Notes under the pieces: generated by a model
Told to the model about the DNA's origin: nothing
What the model saw: the letters and a program-made list of their open reading frames with translations, nothing else
The model's database searches: none
Position numbers and translations under genes: made by a program
Assembly: GCF_000234665.1 (NCBI RefSeq)
Contig: NC_018324.1
Coordinates: 3,117,688 to 3,181,687, forward strand
Reading direction: 5' to 3'
Source of the DNA: Leishmania mexicana MHOM/GT/2001/U1103
Lineage: Eukaryota > Euglenozoa > Kinetoplastea > Trypanosomatida > Trypanosomatidae
DNA length: 64,000 bases
Part shown: positions 41,122 through 51,896 of the stretch, piece after piece
Position numbering within the stretch: position 1 is the first letter of the stretch
How the letters are laid out: every line of letters begins with the position of its first letter

Positions 41122-43257
41122 ACAGACCAGGGGGTGATGTAGCCGTTGGGGAGAAAGGGTATCTGAGGATCAGCGGACGGGGAAGCAAACAGCAGATAAG
41201 CAGCGTTGCACCACGGTGCCCGTGAGTGGCTGAGAAGTCAGGAAGATTCGAAACAGTTCGCCACTTGTGGATGAAAGCACTTTTGATAACTGCGGGCGGG
41301 CGGTGAATGGTGGAGGAGAGAAAGAGAGGAGGGCTCGTGTGGTTTCGCTGTACAAGCACGGATAACAGGGATGGTGCTTTGCCTTGGCCGTCTCACCTTT
41401 GGGGTCTCCTCTCTTTTCCTGGCCGGCTTCTCCGTTCTACAGTCCCCTCCACTCTCCACACGTGGTTCACTCTCCTCGTAGAGGATATCGATGGGCGATG
41501 CCGTGTGTATGGCGCCTGCGCATGTGGATGTGGATATGTGGATGTGTGTGTGTGCTGTGACGCATATCTCTTCTCCTCTCATTTTTTTTGCCATGGCCTG
41601 ATTTCATTGCCCGTTTTTCGCCATCATCGACAAGCAGAACGAAACGAGGGGGAGCGGGGAGGAGGGGGAGGGGGGGGGCAGGGAACGTCTCTTTCTTTTC
41701 AGTGCTTCTTCGCCCCTTTTTTTTCCCCTGTTCTGCGGTGTTGTTCTCTCTTGCGTTGTGTTGACCTCTTCTCTTTCCTAACAAGCATAGAAAGCTGAAA
41801 CAGTCAAGAAGCAGAGAAAGCAGCAGGAATTCCGCGAGCGATGTGGTGGGGTGGGCGGAGGCGATATGCGAGCCGGCCCACAAGCAGCGACTTCAGGCTG
41901 GTAGTGAAACTACAACAAGCGGTGTTCTCGTTTATTTGCATTTGTCTCTCCTTCCCATATGTATAGAGGAATGCGCAATCGCTGGGGGTACTGCGCGCCT
42001 GCGTGTATGTGTGTGTGTGTGCCAGTGCTGGTTATATATGGGGTATGCAGCAGCAGGGATGATACTGTTGCACTGTGCCTACTGAGTTTTCTGGAGCGAG
42101 CGAGAGGAGACGGAAAAGGGGGGGGGCAAGGGGAGAGGCACAATAGGAAAGAAATGCTGCCTCAACGACCAACACTGGTGAAGAAAACCAGAAGAGTGTC
42201 GACAGCTTCTCTTCCGCTCACGTTTACAAGGAGAAGAGCGCATCGACGATGTAAAGGCGGCAAAAAAGGGAAAAGGAATCAGAAGATGCTCGTATATATG
42301 TGCATCAACACAAAGAGCGTTCACCGCTCCCCTCTTCTATTCATGTTTACTTTTTTTCCATACCGATGGCATATTTCTCCCACGTGGGCAAAAAGCAAAG
42401 AGACGGGTGTGAATCGCGTCGTTGATTGGAGGGGGAATGTGCTGATTTACCTATCTCCGCCATCACTTACCCTTCCGCAGCATCTTTTCTACCCCGTGTG
42501 GACGTATGTGTGCATTATCATTCTTCACGTCCGACCTCTCTCTTTTCTTCTCTCTCCCCTGGCCCTGGCTGCCCATCTGTCTCTTTCAATGCATTTTCTT
42601 TTCGGTCTCGATGGCTTGCCTTTGTCTCGCACGCATCGCGCAGACAATGACACAAGAAGAAATCATTATTGAAAACAAAAGAACTGGAAAGAAAACGACC
42701 AAGGAAACAGCAGATGTACCAGCGAACCGCAATGGGCGGCGAAATTCTTGAAACCCGTTCTTTTTTTTCGGTTGCGTTGGTTTAACTTCGCTCTTCAATC
42801 GCTTTCGAGTGCCGAAGAGCCAAACGAAATACTGCATCGGTCACGCTTCCCCACTTTTGTTTTTTTTTTCTTTTTTTTTTCGTATGTTTGTGCGCTTGAT
42901 GGTCTCGGGTGGTTTGGCCCCTTTCTTCGTGCCCTTCTCCCTTTCATCAACCCGCCACCCACCTCCTCACCTCTTCTTATACACGTCTTTTTCTTTTTCC
43001 CTAACGTTTGCATGATGCTCCTCCTTCGTTTTTCATTTCTCCGTCTCTCTTTCTCTCTCACTCTGTGTGCGCACGTGACATTTTTCCTTCGGCTTGGTTC
43101 TGCCCTGGCCTCCTTGTACGCGTGCGTGCTGCAGCCCCCTCCCTCTGTCGTTCTTCGTGTTGCTGTTACATGGCCAATCGAGGTCGTTTTCTCTTGTTGT
43201 TTTTGGACTTCTCTTGTCCTCCCCTCTTTTTTGTGCACCTTTTCCACCTGCGCTTCC
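41122..43257 (+). other. Intergenic region, probably 3' UTR
   Basis: No gene is seen. The sequence contains G-rich runs (41641-41680 and 42118-42130) and long T tracts near 42850-42880, and is otherwise low complexity. Much of it is probably the 3' UTR of the preceding calpain-like gene. Confidence 0.5.
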
Positions 43258-43711
43258 CTGATGACGTGTGGACACCGCTCAGTGCGTCGTATCCCACCGG
43301 GTCCACTACCGACACACTCGGTGGTGAAGCCGAGCAGCCCCTCTATCCCTGCCAACGCAGAACCACCTCTGGTGCTGACACGGCCAGGTCGTGGATGGCG
43401 TTGCGTTGGAGCGGCCTGCGACAGTGAGACGGTGAACACGTCTGCGCCATCCACATGATGGGCGGAGCGTCAGCGTGGCTCGAGCGTATATCATCCCACC
43501 CCCGGCCCTCACGCTGCCCACAGCGGTGTGGGGAGGCCTGAGCCACCCCGAGGGGAGGACGCACCAGGCGGGGACCGGCATGATGCGGGGAGCGGCTGTT
43601 AGGCGTGTCTACCCCTGCTTCTCACCACGCGATGCGGAGTCTGTGACAGGTCTGGCTGAGTGGTGTTCAGCGCATGCTCTATTGCAGAATGGGCGTCTTG
43701 AATAAAAAAGG
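43258..43711 (+). mobile_element. SIDER-like short retroposon, copy 3
   Basis: This well-preserved sense copy runs from CCTGATGACGTGTGGACACC to GCAGAATGGGCGTCTTGAAT plus a short A6 tail. Its two internal related segments begin near 43284 and 43480. It lies between calpain-like genes, upstream of the CT tract that likely marks the next splice site, so it would be transcribed as part of the 3' UTR of the 38890 gene. In Leishmania, SIDER2 elements in 3' UTRs are known to promote mRNA decay or affect translation. Whether this copy does so is inference. Confidence 0.68.
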
Positions 43712-44256
43712 GACAGGCGCGCAAGCTGCGCACGCATCTTCTCGTTTCTGATCTTGCGTCGATTCTAACCCCTACCGCTCTTCTTTATGTGCTTACCTTT
43801 TCTCCTCTTTCTACCTCGGCTCTTGTGTGGCTCTCTCTCGATCTCTCTCGTTGGATCTTGTGTCGCTGCTCGCTCGCCTGTGTGTGTGTGTGTGGAGCTC
43901 TTCATCGCTAGCACTAGGTACGCCACCGACCCACACACGCACACCGGTCGTTTGACAAACCCCTCTTGACTTTCGTTTTGCGCTTCTGTTTCGTGAGCTC
44001 CTCGGAGGTGCGGAGCAGTCGCTTAGACGCAGTGCGAGCTTTAGTAGAAACACAGAGGAGGAGAGGAAGCGCGGGAGGGGGAGGGCGGGGTGATGGCGAC
44101 GACGGCGGCGGGAGCTTGTGGCCTCTGTGTGTGTTTTTTTATTGGTGCGTCGAGTGTACAACAGTCTTTGGCTGGGTGCTCTTTTTCTTTGCCACTATTC
44201 CCCCGCCTTTTTCTTAGTCTCGCTGTTCCCTTCTTCTTCGATCCTTTTATCTCGAC
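43712..44256 (+). promoter_or_regulatory. Intergenic region with candidate splice acceptor at 44216-44217
   Basis: No gene is seen. A strong CT/T-rich tract (44165-44214) ends in TTAG at 44214-44217, about 40 nt before the ATG at 44257. Confidence 0.5.
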
Positions 44257-47200
44257 ATGGGCGCTGCAGCGTTTCGCTTCAGCGGGACTGGGGGGCGAGG
44301 TCCTCGTCATCCGTCCCAACGCTCAAGCCGAGCCCCACCTTCCACGTCTCCAACACGGAGAGCCGCGCCAAGGCCCAGAGAGGCGCCTGGCACCGATGGC
44401 AACCGTAGCACTCAGCCTCTGGCGTTTCTAGCAAACCACACGAGTCGCAGCATTCTTGACTATCCCTCCTCAGCGTCCTCGTTTCTGTCTTCGTCGCTGA
44501 CGTCCTCGAGCTCGCAGGAGGCTGTGGCTGCATCGGAAGCCTCAGGCGCGATAGCAGGTCGTCCGGCGGATGGGCGTTCAGGTCCCCCCGCGATACAGTC
44601 TTCTGTCGCTAGTGACGGCAATGATGAGCAGAGGTGCAAAGGGCCATTCATCACGCGGTGCCGAACATCGACTAGCGCACGCGCGCTGTGCAAGATGACA
44701 TCGAAAAACAAGAACGGACGAAACATCGGAATTGGGATAGGTGACGGTGCTGTGCCACTGGAGGAGCACACGGCGGTGTTGTTGACGGCCCTCATGAAGC
44801 CCTACTGTTGTCTGAGGCAGCGTGTATGCGGTGCATCCATGATGCCAACCACCTCGCCACCCTCCTGGGCGCTCGATCAGCAGCTTGCTACCGCCGGAAA
44901 CCCAGACAGTGTTGTCAACGGCTACCACCAGGTTTCTCACCGGAGCGCTGATACCTTCGCCTTGGCGCCATTGCTTGAGCCGTTCGTTTTCGAACCGGGC
45001 CAGCCGCGGAGGCCGAAGGCAAGCGCCGGGACGGCGACGACTTCCTTCTCAACTACGTGGATACCCTCCATGACGGCGTGCTTTGACGAGGGTCTCCTCT
45101 ACCGTGTGGAATGGAGGAGAGTCGAAAGTGCCGACACAGTTGCAACCGGGGTAGCTGGTGGCGAGAACACTCACGTTCTCTGGTGCTTCTTCAACGCCAC
45201 TCATGTCTACACGATGGAAATCGACGTCTCTTTCCCAGTATCGGCGGGTTGGACAACAGCAGAACCTTTGCCACTGAAAGCGCTGGGGATGACGCAGCTG
45301 GAGTGGGCGGACGCGGAGGAGGATTCGGGCTCTCCGCTGTGGCATCGACGACGGCTCCTCGTCGCTCAGGCAGCGTGCCCACCCCTGAGCTGTGTGGCGT
45401 TTGTCGAGGGTACCGTAGGGCCCTTTCGCACCGCCGTTCGCGCTGTCCCGATCTCCATGGATGCCCGTGTAGCGGTGCCGTCGCCCACCTCGACGTGGCG
45501 CACACGCCTCGAAGCCGAGCTGCACCGCCTTCCTCGCCCTCTCGGTGCCATGGCAGCGCCTGTCGCTCTCAGCGAGAGTTTTGTCACCGAGGCCGTTCTC
45601 AACGCCTGCGTGGCTGCCAACATTCCGTTCGTAGACGCAGGGTTTCTCGCTGGAGAGAGAGCGCTGCGCTGGAGTGGAACGGGCTGTACCGACTCCGTCG
45701 CCCACGACGATACCCCGTTCACGTCACCATTCTCAGTGAGTCATCACTTCGGCGAGGGCCTCGAGAGGAAACCTGTTGCCTGGGCTCGCGCCTCCGACCT
45801 TGTGCGGCGCCTTTTTGGCGAGCTAAGCACCCATTCTGCCCTTGAGCCCCACGTCTTCTTTCTCCCCCTCAGCCTGGTCATCATCGAGCCCGGCGAGCTC
45901 GGCGACAGCTGGGTGATTGGCGCCATGGCGGCGGTCGCGGAGCACACGCACCACCTCCTCCGCATGTTCCGCCACCCTCGCAGCCAGCAACAAGGGGCCG
46001 CCGAACAGCTCCTCGGCGCGTATCGCGTGACGCTAAACGTGCGAGGGTGGTGGCGCAGCGTCGTGGTCGACGACTACTTCCCCATCACGGAGGGCGGCAG
46101 CTACATCAATTGCGCGCAGAGTCGCCGCGATGTGCGGGAGCTGTGGGTGCCGCTGCTGGAGAAGGTGTACGCTAAGATGCGTGGCGGCTACTCTAACATC
46201 ATCACTGGCGACCCGCTCATGGCTCTGCGTGACTTCACTGGTTGGCCGTGCGCCCGCTACGACATCGCACACTTCAACGACATTTCTGTAGTGTCGTCCA
46301 GCTTCGCGTCGCGACTCATGGGGTACGACCGGTACGGGTTTCAGGTCATCCTGCACACGGCCCCCCGCTTCGACCTTGATGGTGTGATACGCCAGACCGA
46401 CGTAGGTATCTCACGAGCAGAGGTGTCTCTGCCTTCAGCGGCGGGGGCTTCCGGACGCGGCGCGTGCGCTGATGCAGGCACGGTTCACGGGCTCCTTGCT
46501 GGGATGGTGTACCCCGTCATGCGCATCTTGCGGTTTAACGCCAATTCGTTTGGTGCCGAGCTGACGCTGCTCCAAGTGCGGAATCCGTGGGGAGACGCAG
46601 CGGGGTGGAAAGGAAAGTGGCGGTGTGGTAGTCCCCTCTGGGAGCAGTGCCCGAAGGTTGCCACGGCATGTCACATGCAGGAGTGCCTACATCGAGACGG
46701 CAGTGGCGGCATGACGCCGTCAAAGAGCGATCTCCGAGACAGATCAGCGGCACCGGCGGCGCCGCAGACAGCCACCACGGCTTCTGGCGCTACCACTACC
46801 GCGTGCGCCTGTCGCCGCAACCAGTACATCTGGGTAGAGTGGTCAGAGGTGTACCAGCACTTCTCCGGGTGTGGCGTCATGTTCCGGCTCCCCCTTCACC
46901 ACGACTATCGCGTAAAAGGAGTGTTCGACACCACCTGCCCATCTGTGTGCGTGCGGGTGTCGGTCGCGGCGCGCACCTTCATGGGTGCCATGCTCTCTAT
47001 GAGCGACACAGTCGGGGACAGATCCTTGGCGGCGACAGACACGGAGGACGCCAGCACATACCCGCCCATCATGCTCACGCTGGCGCGAGAGGAAGCTGGC
47101 GTGCTCCAGGTCGTGCGCAACTCGCAGACCGACCCTGACAATCCGACAACGCGCTTTACCTTTATGCAAGCGCTCGACGCGAGTCTCTTCTACCCACTGA

Positions 47201-47574
47201 CACCGGAGGACTCGCCATACTGGCTGATCCCTCGGGTCCTCGCACCCCAGCTGCCCAACGCTGCTGCCGCTGCTGATGGCGGCGCGAATGTCCCGGCACC
47301 GCATCCTCCACGGCTGCCGTATGTGCTTGGTCTCTTCCAAGAAAAACCAGCAGGAGAAAACGGGTGGCGAGCCGAATTCTACCATCTGCCGCCGACATCC
47401 GGAGCCTTTCGGAACCGCATGTCGTTTTCTCTGGGCAGCGACGTGCAGTCGGTGGCGACCATCTTCCAGGCCAAGGCACCTCACGCGGCCTTCCCAAAAA
47501 CTTACATGCACACGGAAGTGTCAGAGCGGGAAGCAACACCGGTGGACGAGTTTGGTCATGTTGCTCAGGCGTGA
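44257..47574 (+). CDS. Large calpain-like protein, catalytically dead
   Basis: This 1105-aa protein is the largest calpain-like member here. It begins MGAAAFRF: Gly2 could be myristoylated, but the usual Ser/Thr at position 6 is Phe, so the site is weak. Residues 10-260 are basic and then Ser/Ala-rich without a recognised fold. A DUF1935-like domain lies at about 265-400, a CysPc-like domain at about 500-880 and a domain III-like region at about 890-1070. The active site reads Ser551 for Cys (GELGDSW), Met750 for His (AGMVYPV), and Asn776 retained (VRNPWG). The CysPc domain carries a Ser/Thr/Ala-rich insertion at about 820-850. Loss of two catalytic residues suggests a scaffold role. The ATG at 44257 lies 40 nt after a good splice acceptor. 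Confidence 0.92.
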   Translation: MGAAAFRFSGTGGRGPRHPSQRSSRAPPSTSPTRRAAPRPREAPGTDGNRSTQPLAFLANHTSRSILDYPSSASSFLSSSLTSSSSQEAVAASEASGAIAGRPADGRSGPPAIQSSVASDGNDEQRCKGPFITRCRTSTSARALCKMTSKNKNGRNIGIGIGDGAVPLEEHTAVLLTALMKPYCCLRQRVCGASMMPTTSPPSWALDQQLATAGNPDSVVNGYHQVSHRSADTFALAPLLEPFVFEPGQPRRPKASAGTATTSFSTTWIPSMTACFDEGLLYRVEWRRVESADTVATGVAGGENTHVLWCFFNATHVYTMEIDVSFPVSAGWTTAEPLPLKALGMTQLEWADAEEDSGSPLWHRRRLLVAQAACPPLSCVAFVEGTVGPFRTAVRAVPISMDARVAVPSPTSTWRTRLEAELHRLPRPLGAMAAPVALSESFVTEAVLNACVAANIPFVDAGFLAGERALRWSGTGCTDSVAHDDTPFTSPFSVSHHFGEGLERKPVAWARASDLVRRLFGELSTHSALEPHVFFLPLSLVIIEPGELGDSWVIGAMAAVAEHTHHLLRMFRHPRSQQQGAAEQLLGAYRVTLNVRGWWRSVVVDDYFPITEGGSYINCAQSRRDVRELWVPLLEKVYAKMRGGYSNIITGDPLMALRDFTGWPCARYDIAHFNDISVVSSSFASRLMGYDRYGFQVILHTAPRFDLDGVIRQTDVGISRAEVSLPSAAGASGRGACADAGTVHGLLAGMVYPVMRILRFNANSFGAELTLLQVRNPWGDAAGWKGKWRCGSPLWEQCPKVATACHMQECLHRDGSGGMTPSKSDLRDRSAAPAAPQTATTASGATTTACACRRNQYIWVEWSEVYQHFSGCGVMFRLPLHHDYRVKGVFDTTCPSVCVRVSVAARTFMGAMLSMSDTVGDRSLAATDTEDASTYPPIMLTLAREEAGVLQVVRNSQTDPDNPTTRFTFMQALDASLFYPLTPEDSPYWLIPRVLAPQLPNAAAAADGGANVPAPHPPRLPYVLGLFQEKPAGENGWRAEFYHLPPTSGAFRNRMSFSLGSDVQSVATIFQAKAPHAAFPKTYMHTEVSEREATPVDEFGHVAQA

Positions 47575-48795
47575 CGGTGATGCGCATGCGCTCACGTCGT
47601 AGCACAAGGGCCTTTTTGTTCTGCCCTTCTCTCATCCCGACTCGTGGGTGCACCGCCGTTGGCGGTGCAGCGCCTCTCTTCGTCGTTGCTGCCCCTCGGG
47701 CTCTCATTGCACTGGACTTGGCTGAGTGCAATCTGTTTTCCTCCACCTCGCATACGCTCTCTCTGCTCGTCATGTCTCTTTTCATCTCCGTTTTCGCTCC
47801 GTGATGTGCACACCACCGATTTGTTTTTCTTTGCGCACCCTCCCCGCCGGCCTCCTCATCGCGCACGTCCTCTTCCAGGCTTGCCTCCAGCCCCCCCCCC
47901 CCCGAACGCAACCGCAGCGGCACGTGTTGCAGTTGGGGCGTTGGTGTGGTTGTGGGAGGGAATGTGGCGATAATGGCGGCTGGGCTCTTTTTGTGTGTGC
48001 TTGGCTTCTGTCCTTGCGTTCGCGCAAGAGGGGACTGCTGCCCAGGGCGGTGACGGGTGAGGTCAAGGGTCCAACTCGTCTCTTGGAGAAAGGAGGGGGC
48101 GAAAGGGCCGCAGGAAACGAGCTCCACTCCGCTTTTGCACAGCAGCCCTGTGGTACATGGACAACCTCATGAAGGCTTGCACGGGGGGATGCGATGTAGC
48201 TGGAAAGAAACATACACACAAACACATGTTCTCTCGCGTACTGCACATCGAGTGGCTACGCTGTACATCAGATGATCGGCAGTCAGGCGTCTTTTTCTTC
48301 GCTTTCACTACACAGACTCGAGTCGATGTCTCTGTCTCCCTGTGCTGATCTCATCCTTCTTTCAACGCAACTCTGCTGATCGCTCTCTCTCTCTGCGCGT
48401 GTACGTCTCATGGCGCATGATATCCGCCTTCCCCATCTCCAGAAACAAAAACAGGCACACCTGCGCACGCACCTTACATCAACACGATCGAACTCTCTTC
48501 TTACCAGCCCTGGATCCAGGGATCACGTCAGCTCACGCCCTCTTTTCGATCGTCTTCCTCTGCTCTCTTCTGCGACCGACTCCATCCAGTGCGCACCGTT
48601 ACACAAGCTCCGTCTCAGCTAACACGGCGCCGTTTTCGGCTTGATATTTGCATCGGGCGAGGCAAGTCGCGCTGCTCATTTCTCTGTTTGCACCCATCCT
48701 TTTTTTTATGATTGGTGTACGTGATTCTCTTTTTCTTTGGGCACGTGTCCGCCCGGTCTCTCCTCTCTCTTGCCCATCTTTTTCCTTGGGACGTC
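47575..48795 (+). other. Intergenic region, calpain-like to SMP-like
   Basis: No gene is seen. It has a C11 run near 47890-47900 and CT-rich tracts. The tract ending in CTCAG at 48614-48618 is one candidate acceptor for the next gene. Confidence 0.45.
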
Positions 48796-49236
48796 ATGGG
48801 TTGCTTCAACTCGACCGACACCGTGGGGGATCAGGACCCTACGAAGGGATACATGTACACGAAGCCCAAGGCGAGGGGGACAAAGGAGGCGCTCTTCGGC
48901 GGACTTCTCTACCGCATTACCGACGAGGAGGAGGGCGGCTTGGCCTTCTACAACAACTCGATGGACTACGAGTTTCACATCAAGTACCTGTTTGGCGCCG
49001 ATAGTCAGCTGAACGCGGTGGGCGACACCAAGTTCGAGATTCAGGATGACGGTATTCTCGCCGAGATGGTCGTCTACCCGTTGGAGACGAGGCACTTTGT
49101 GCAGGGCACAATCGACGGCTACGAGAGCAAGCTCGAGGCACTGCCGCTGTCGGAGGAGTACTTTGCGCAGCACCCGGAGATGGATGAGGCGGCCTACTAC
49201 CGCCGTCTCGAGGCACCCAAAAGCAGCCAATTTTAA
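48796..49236 (+). CDS. Small myristoylated/palmitoylated DUF1935 protein (SMP-1-like)
   Basis: This 146-aa protein is a single DUF1935 module (about residues 25-130), as found at the N-terminus of the calpain-like genes upstream. It has no protease domain. It starts MGCFNST: Gly2, Cys3 and Ser6 fit N-myristoylation with adjacent palmitoylation. In Leishmania, the dually acylated SMP-1 protein has this build and sits in the flagellar membrane, so a flagellar location is inferred here. Typical DUF1935 blocks include LYRITDEEEGGLAFYNN (about 38-54), YPLETRHFVQG (about 94-104) and the KLEALPLSEEY end (about 112-122). The ATG at 48796 is chosen because it creates the acylation signal. The frame is open to 48712 without another ATG. 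Confidence 0.92.
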   Translation: MGCFNSTDTVGDQDPTKGYMYTKPKARGTKEALFGGLLYRITDEEEGGLAFYNNSMDYEFHIKYLFGADSQLNAVGDTKFEIQDDGILAEMVVYPLETRHFVQGTIDGYESKLEALPLSEEYFAQHPEMDEAAYYRRLEAPKSSQF

Positions 49237-50027
49237 GCCTTCTCCCGGGGAAGATGTGGTGGAGTCACCTCCTTCTCCACACACGTGTCTCTTCACGTCT
49301 TCGCAGAAAGCGGAGGAGGTGATGCTGGTGCCTGTGGGTGTGTCCGTCCTCTTCTCTCTCCTGTATTTGCCATTGGTTGCTCGCCTGCCTCATCTCCTCC
49401 GCGTTTGTGTGTGCACGCCGGCGATGCTCTTCCGACTCTCTCTGTGTACGCATGCATGCGTGTGTGTGCGGGGGAGGGGGGCGTGTCCTCGTTGTCTCTT
49501 CTGTGTGACCGCCTATTCACTTCCAGGCGGATGCGAGAGGCGAGATGGTTGGTGGTGGTGGGGTCGGCAGAGGTGTTTCTTCTTTGTTCGATAGCGTATC
49601 CGTAGTGGTGTGTTCATCTGCTTGTTGCCTGTTGTGTTTTTCATGTGCTCCCACAGTTTGTCTGTGACACCGCTCCGCCACTCGACGTCGAAAGACAACG
49701 GCAGCTAAACAATGACCAATTCGCTCTCCACAGAGAAAAGGGAGAGGGGATACAAGTGGCAAGCAGAGCAGCAACACGGCAAGAAAGAAAACGGCGGTAG
49801 CGGAAAGAACGCCGCTCGATGTACTCGCCTTCAGCTCTTCTCTTTTTCATATGTTTCTACCATGTGTGTCTGCTTTCTTTTTTAAGGTTTGTCAGACTCC
49901 TTCATTTTTCCATCTATGTGCGCAGCCTCTTCTCCCTCATCTTTTTCATCTTGTGTGTTCTTGCCCTTTGCTGCCATCGCTTATTTTTATTTTCTTTCAC
50001 TCTTTTGTTTGCCAGGACGGCGGCACC
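49237..50027 (+). other. Intergenic region, probably SMP-like 3' UTR
   Basis: No gene is seen. It probably forms part of the 3' UTR of the SMP-1-like gene, with the SIDER-like copy at its distal end. Confidence 0.45.
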
Positions 50028-50474
50028 CCCTCATGACGTGTGGACACCGCTCAGTGCGTCGTATCCCACCGGGTCCACTACCGACACACTCGGTGGTGAA
50101 GCCGAGCAGCCCCTCTATCCCTGCCAACGCAGAACCACCTCTGGTGCTGACACGGCCAGGTCGTGGATGGCGTTGCGTTGGAGCGGCCTGCGACAGTGAG
50201 ACGGTGAACACGTCTGCGCCATCCACATGATGGGCGGAGCGTCAGCGTGGCTCGAGCGTATATCATCCCACCCCCGGCCCTCACGCTGCCCACAGCGGTG
50301 TGGGGAGGCCTGAGCCACCCCGAGGGGAGGACGCACCAGGCGGGGACCGGCATGATGCGGGGAGCGGCTGTTAGGCGTGTCTACCCCTGCTTCTCACCAC
50401 GCGATGCGGAGTCTGTGACGGGTCTGGCTGAGTGGTGTTCAGCGCATGCTCTATTGCAGAATGGGCGCCTTGAG
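50028..50474 (+). mobile_element. SIDER-like short retroposon, copy 4
   Basis: This sense copy is almost identical to copy 3 over the whole length. It begins CCCCCTCATGACGTGTGG, like copy 1, and ends GCAGAATGGGCGCCTTGAGA. It lies 0.8 kb after the SMP-1-like stop codon and before the next CT-rich processing tract, so it would be transcribed in that 3' UTR. Confidence 0.68.
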
Positions 50475-51896
50475 AACAGGATTTTTATGTACGGCGTTTC
50501 TCCATCAGATGATGATCTTGATGATCGCGGATGTTCTGCTGTTGCTTCTCCTCCCTTTCCCTCACTCCTCTCTTTCTCTCTATGTGTTGCACACGCCTAA
50601 TGTTGATGTTGGGCGGTGTTGTGCATGTGGTGGTGGCTGCTGATGATTTTCTTCGTTATGCTTCATATCTCATGTTTTTATTCTATTTTAGGAGGGAGGG
50701 AGGGGAGCTGTTGTCTGTCTTGCGTGTGCGTGTGTTGTTTGCTCCGCTCTTTACCTCATTTCGCTTTCCTTATCTGTGTACTCATGAGGTGTACGTGTAA
50801 CTCTCTCCCTCTGTGTGTGTGTGCGTGTGCCTCTATGTGCTCAGTGATGCATGGGAATGAGGCTTCTCCCCGAGTCGTTCTCTCTCAATTTCCAGCTCTC
50901 CTCCTTCAGGGAAACGCCTATTCTTTTCTCTCTTTTCTATGGCTATGCCCTCTCTCTCTCTTGTACGTGGGTGGATGATTTCGGGTGGGTGGGGTCGAGT
51001 GCTGTGTCTTGTTTCCTTTGCTCTCGCCGTTATATATATATTTGTTTCCCTTGCATTCATCTCCTTTCATCCTCCCTCCGCTTCTCGCCCTCTCCCAAGC
51101 TTCCCACATTGTCGGTCGTGTGTGCATGCAAGATGTCGTCAAGGGCGGCAACGCTGGCACGAAAAGAAAAAAAACGAGGGACGCAAGCCACATCTACGGA
51201 CTCCAAGGAGGCGATACCCGCCCCCTCTCGCAAGACGCGTTGTGCATGCGAGCAAGAGGCGAATGCGAACCGCCATGTGACATGTGTGGTCGACCTTGTG
51301 TGCAATGCATCGTTGTTGAGAAAGGCACTGCTCGTCGTGCGTCAAGAAGACCTGCATGGCACACGGATGTCCCCAGTGTAGTTGGGCGAGACCATCGCCT
51401 ACAATTTGTGGACACCCGTGTCACTTGCACATGTTCCCCTTGCTCACTCTCTGAGAGGCTGTGTGAATCCGAGGAAAATGCATCAAGGGTGCACCCCTCT
51501 CCATCTACCTCCCTCTTCTCACATCACTGCATCCCCCCTCCTCACCATTCTCCCCCCTACCCCCTCCTGTCCCCCTCACCGACACACGCACAGTTCGCTG
51601 CACGTTCACCTCTATTTCGCGCTCTCTCTTTTCCCCTTGTTCGGACGGCTGCTTATCCACCTCCCTCCCTCCTCCCTCTGGCCTGTCCGCTCCACTCCGC
51701 TCCACACCACTCCTTCCCCCCTCCCCACTCCACCCCAGCACCTCAACCAGCGCCGCCTTCAGACATTTACAGCGGCATCTCGGTGTGTTTGTGTGCACTG
51801 CGGCTCTTCTCTCTCCCTTTTTGTCGCCCCCCCCTTGTTTTCGTCCATTGAATCGACACCGCAAAACCCCCAAAGAAGGGGTATCACGGCATCGCG
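50475..51896 (+). promoter_or_regulatory. Intergenic region with very long CT tract and splice acceptor candidate
   Basis: No accepted gene is seen. From about 51490 to 51840 the strand is almost all C and T, the strongest such tract in the window. The first AG after the last CT run is at 51874-51875, 22 nt before the ATG at 51897. Upstream, 51126-51430 is a coding-like island with clustered cysteines (see findings). Confidence 0.45.
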
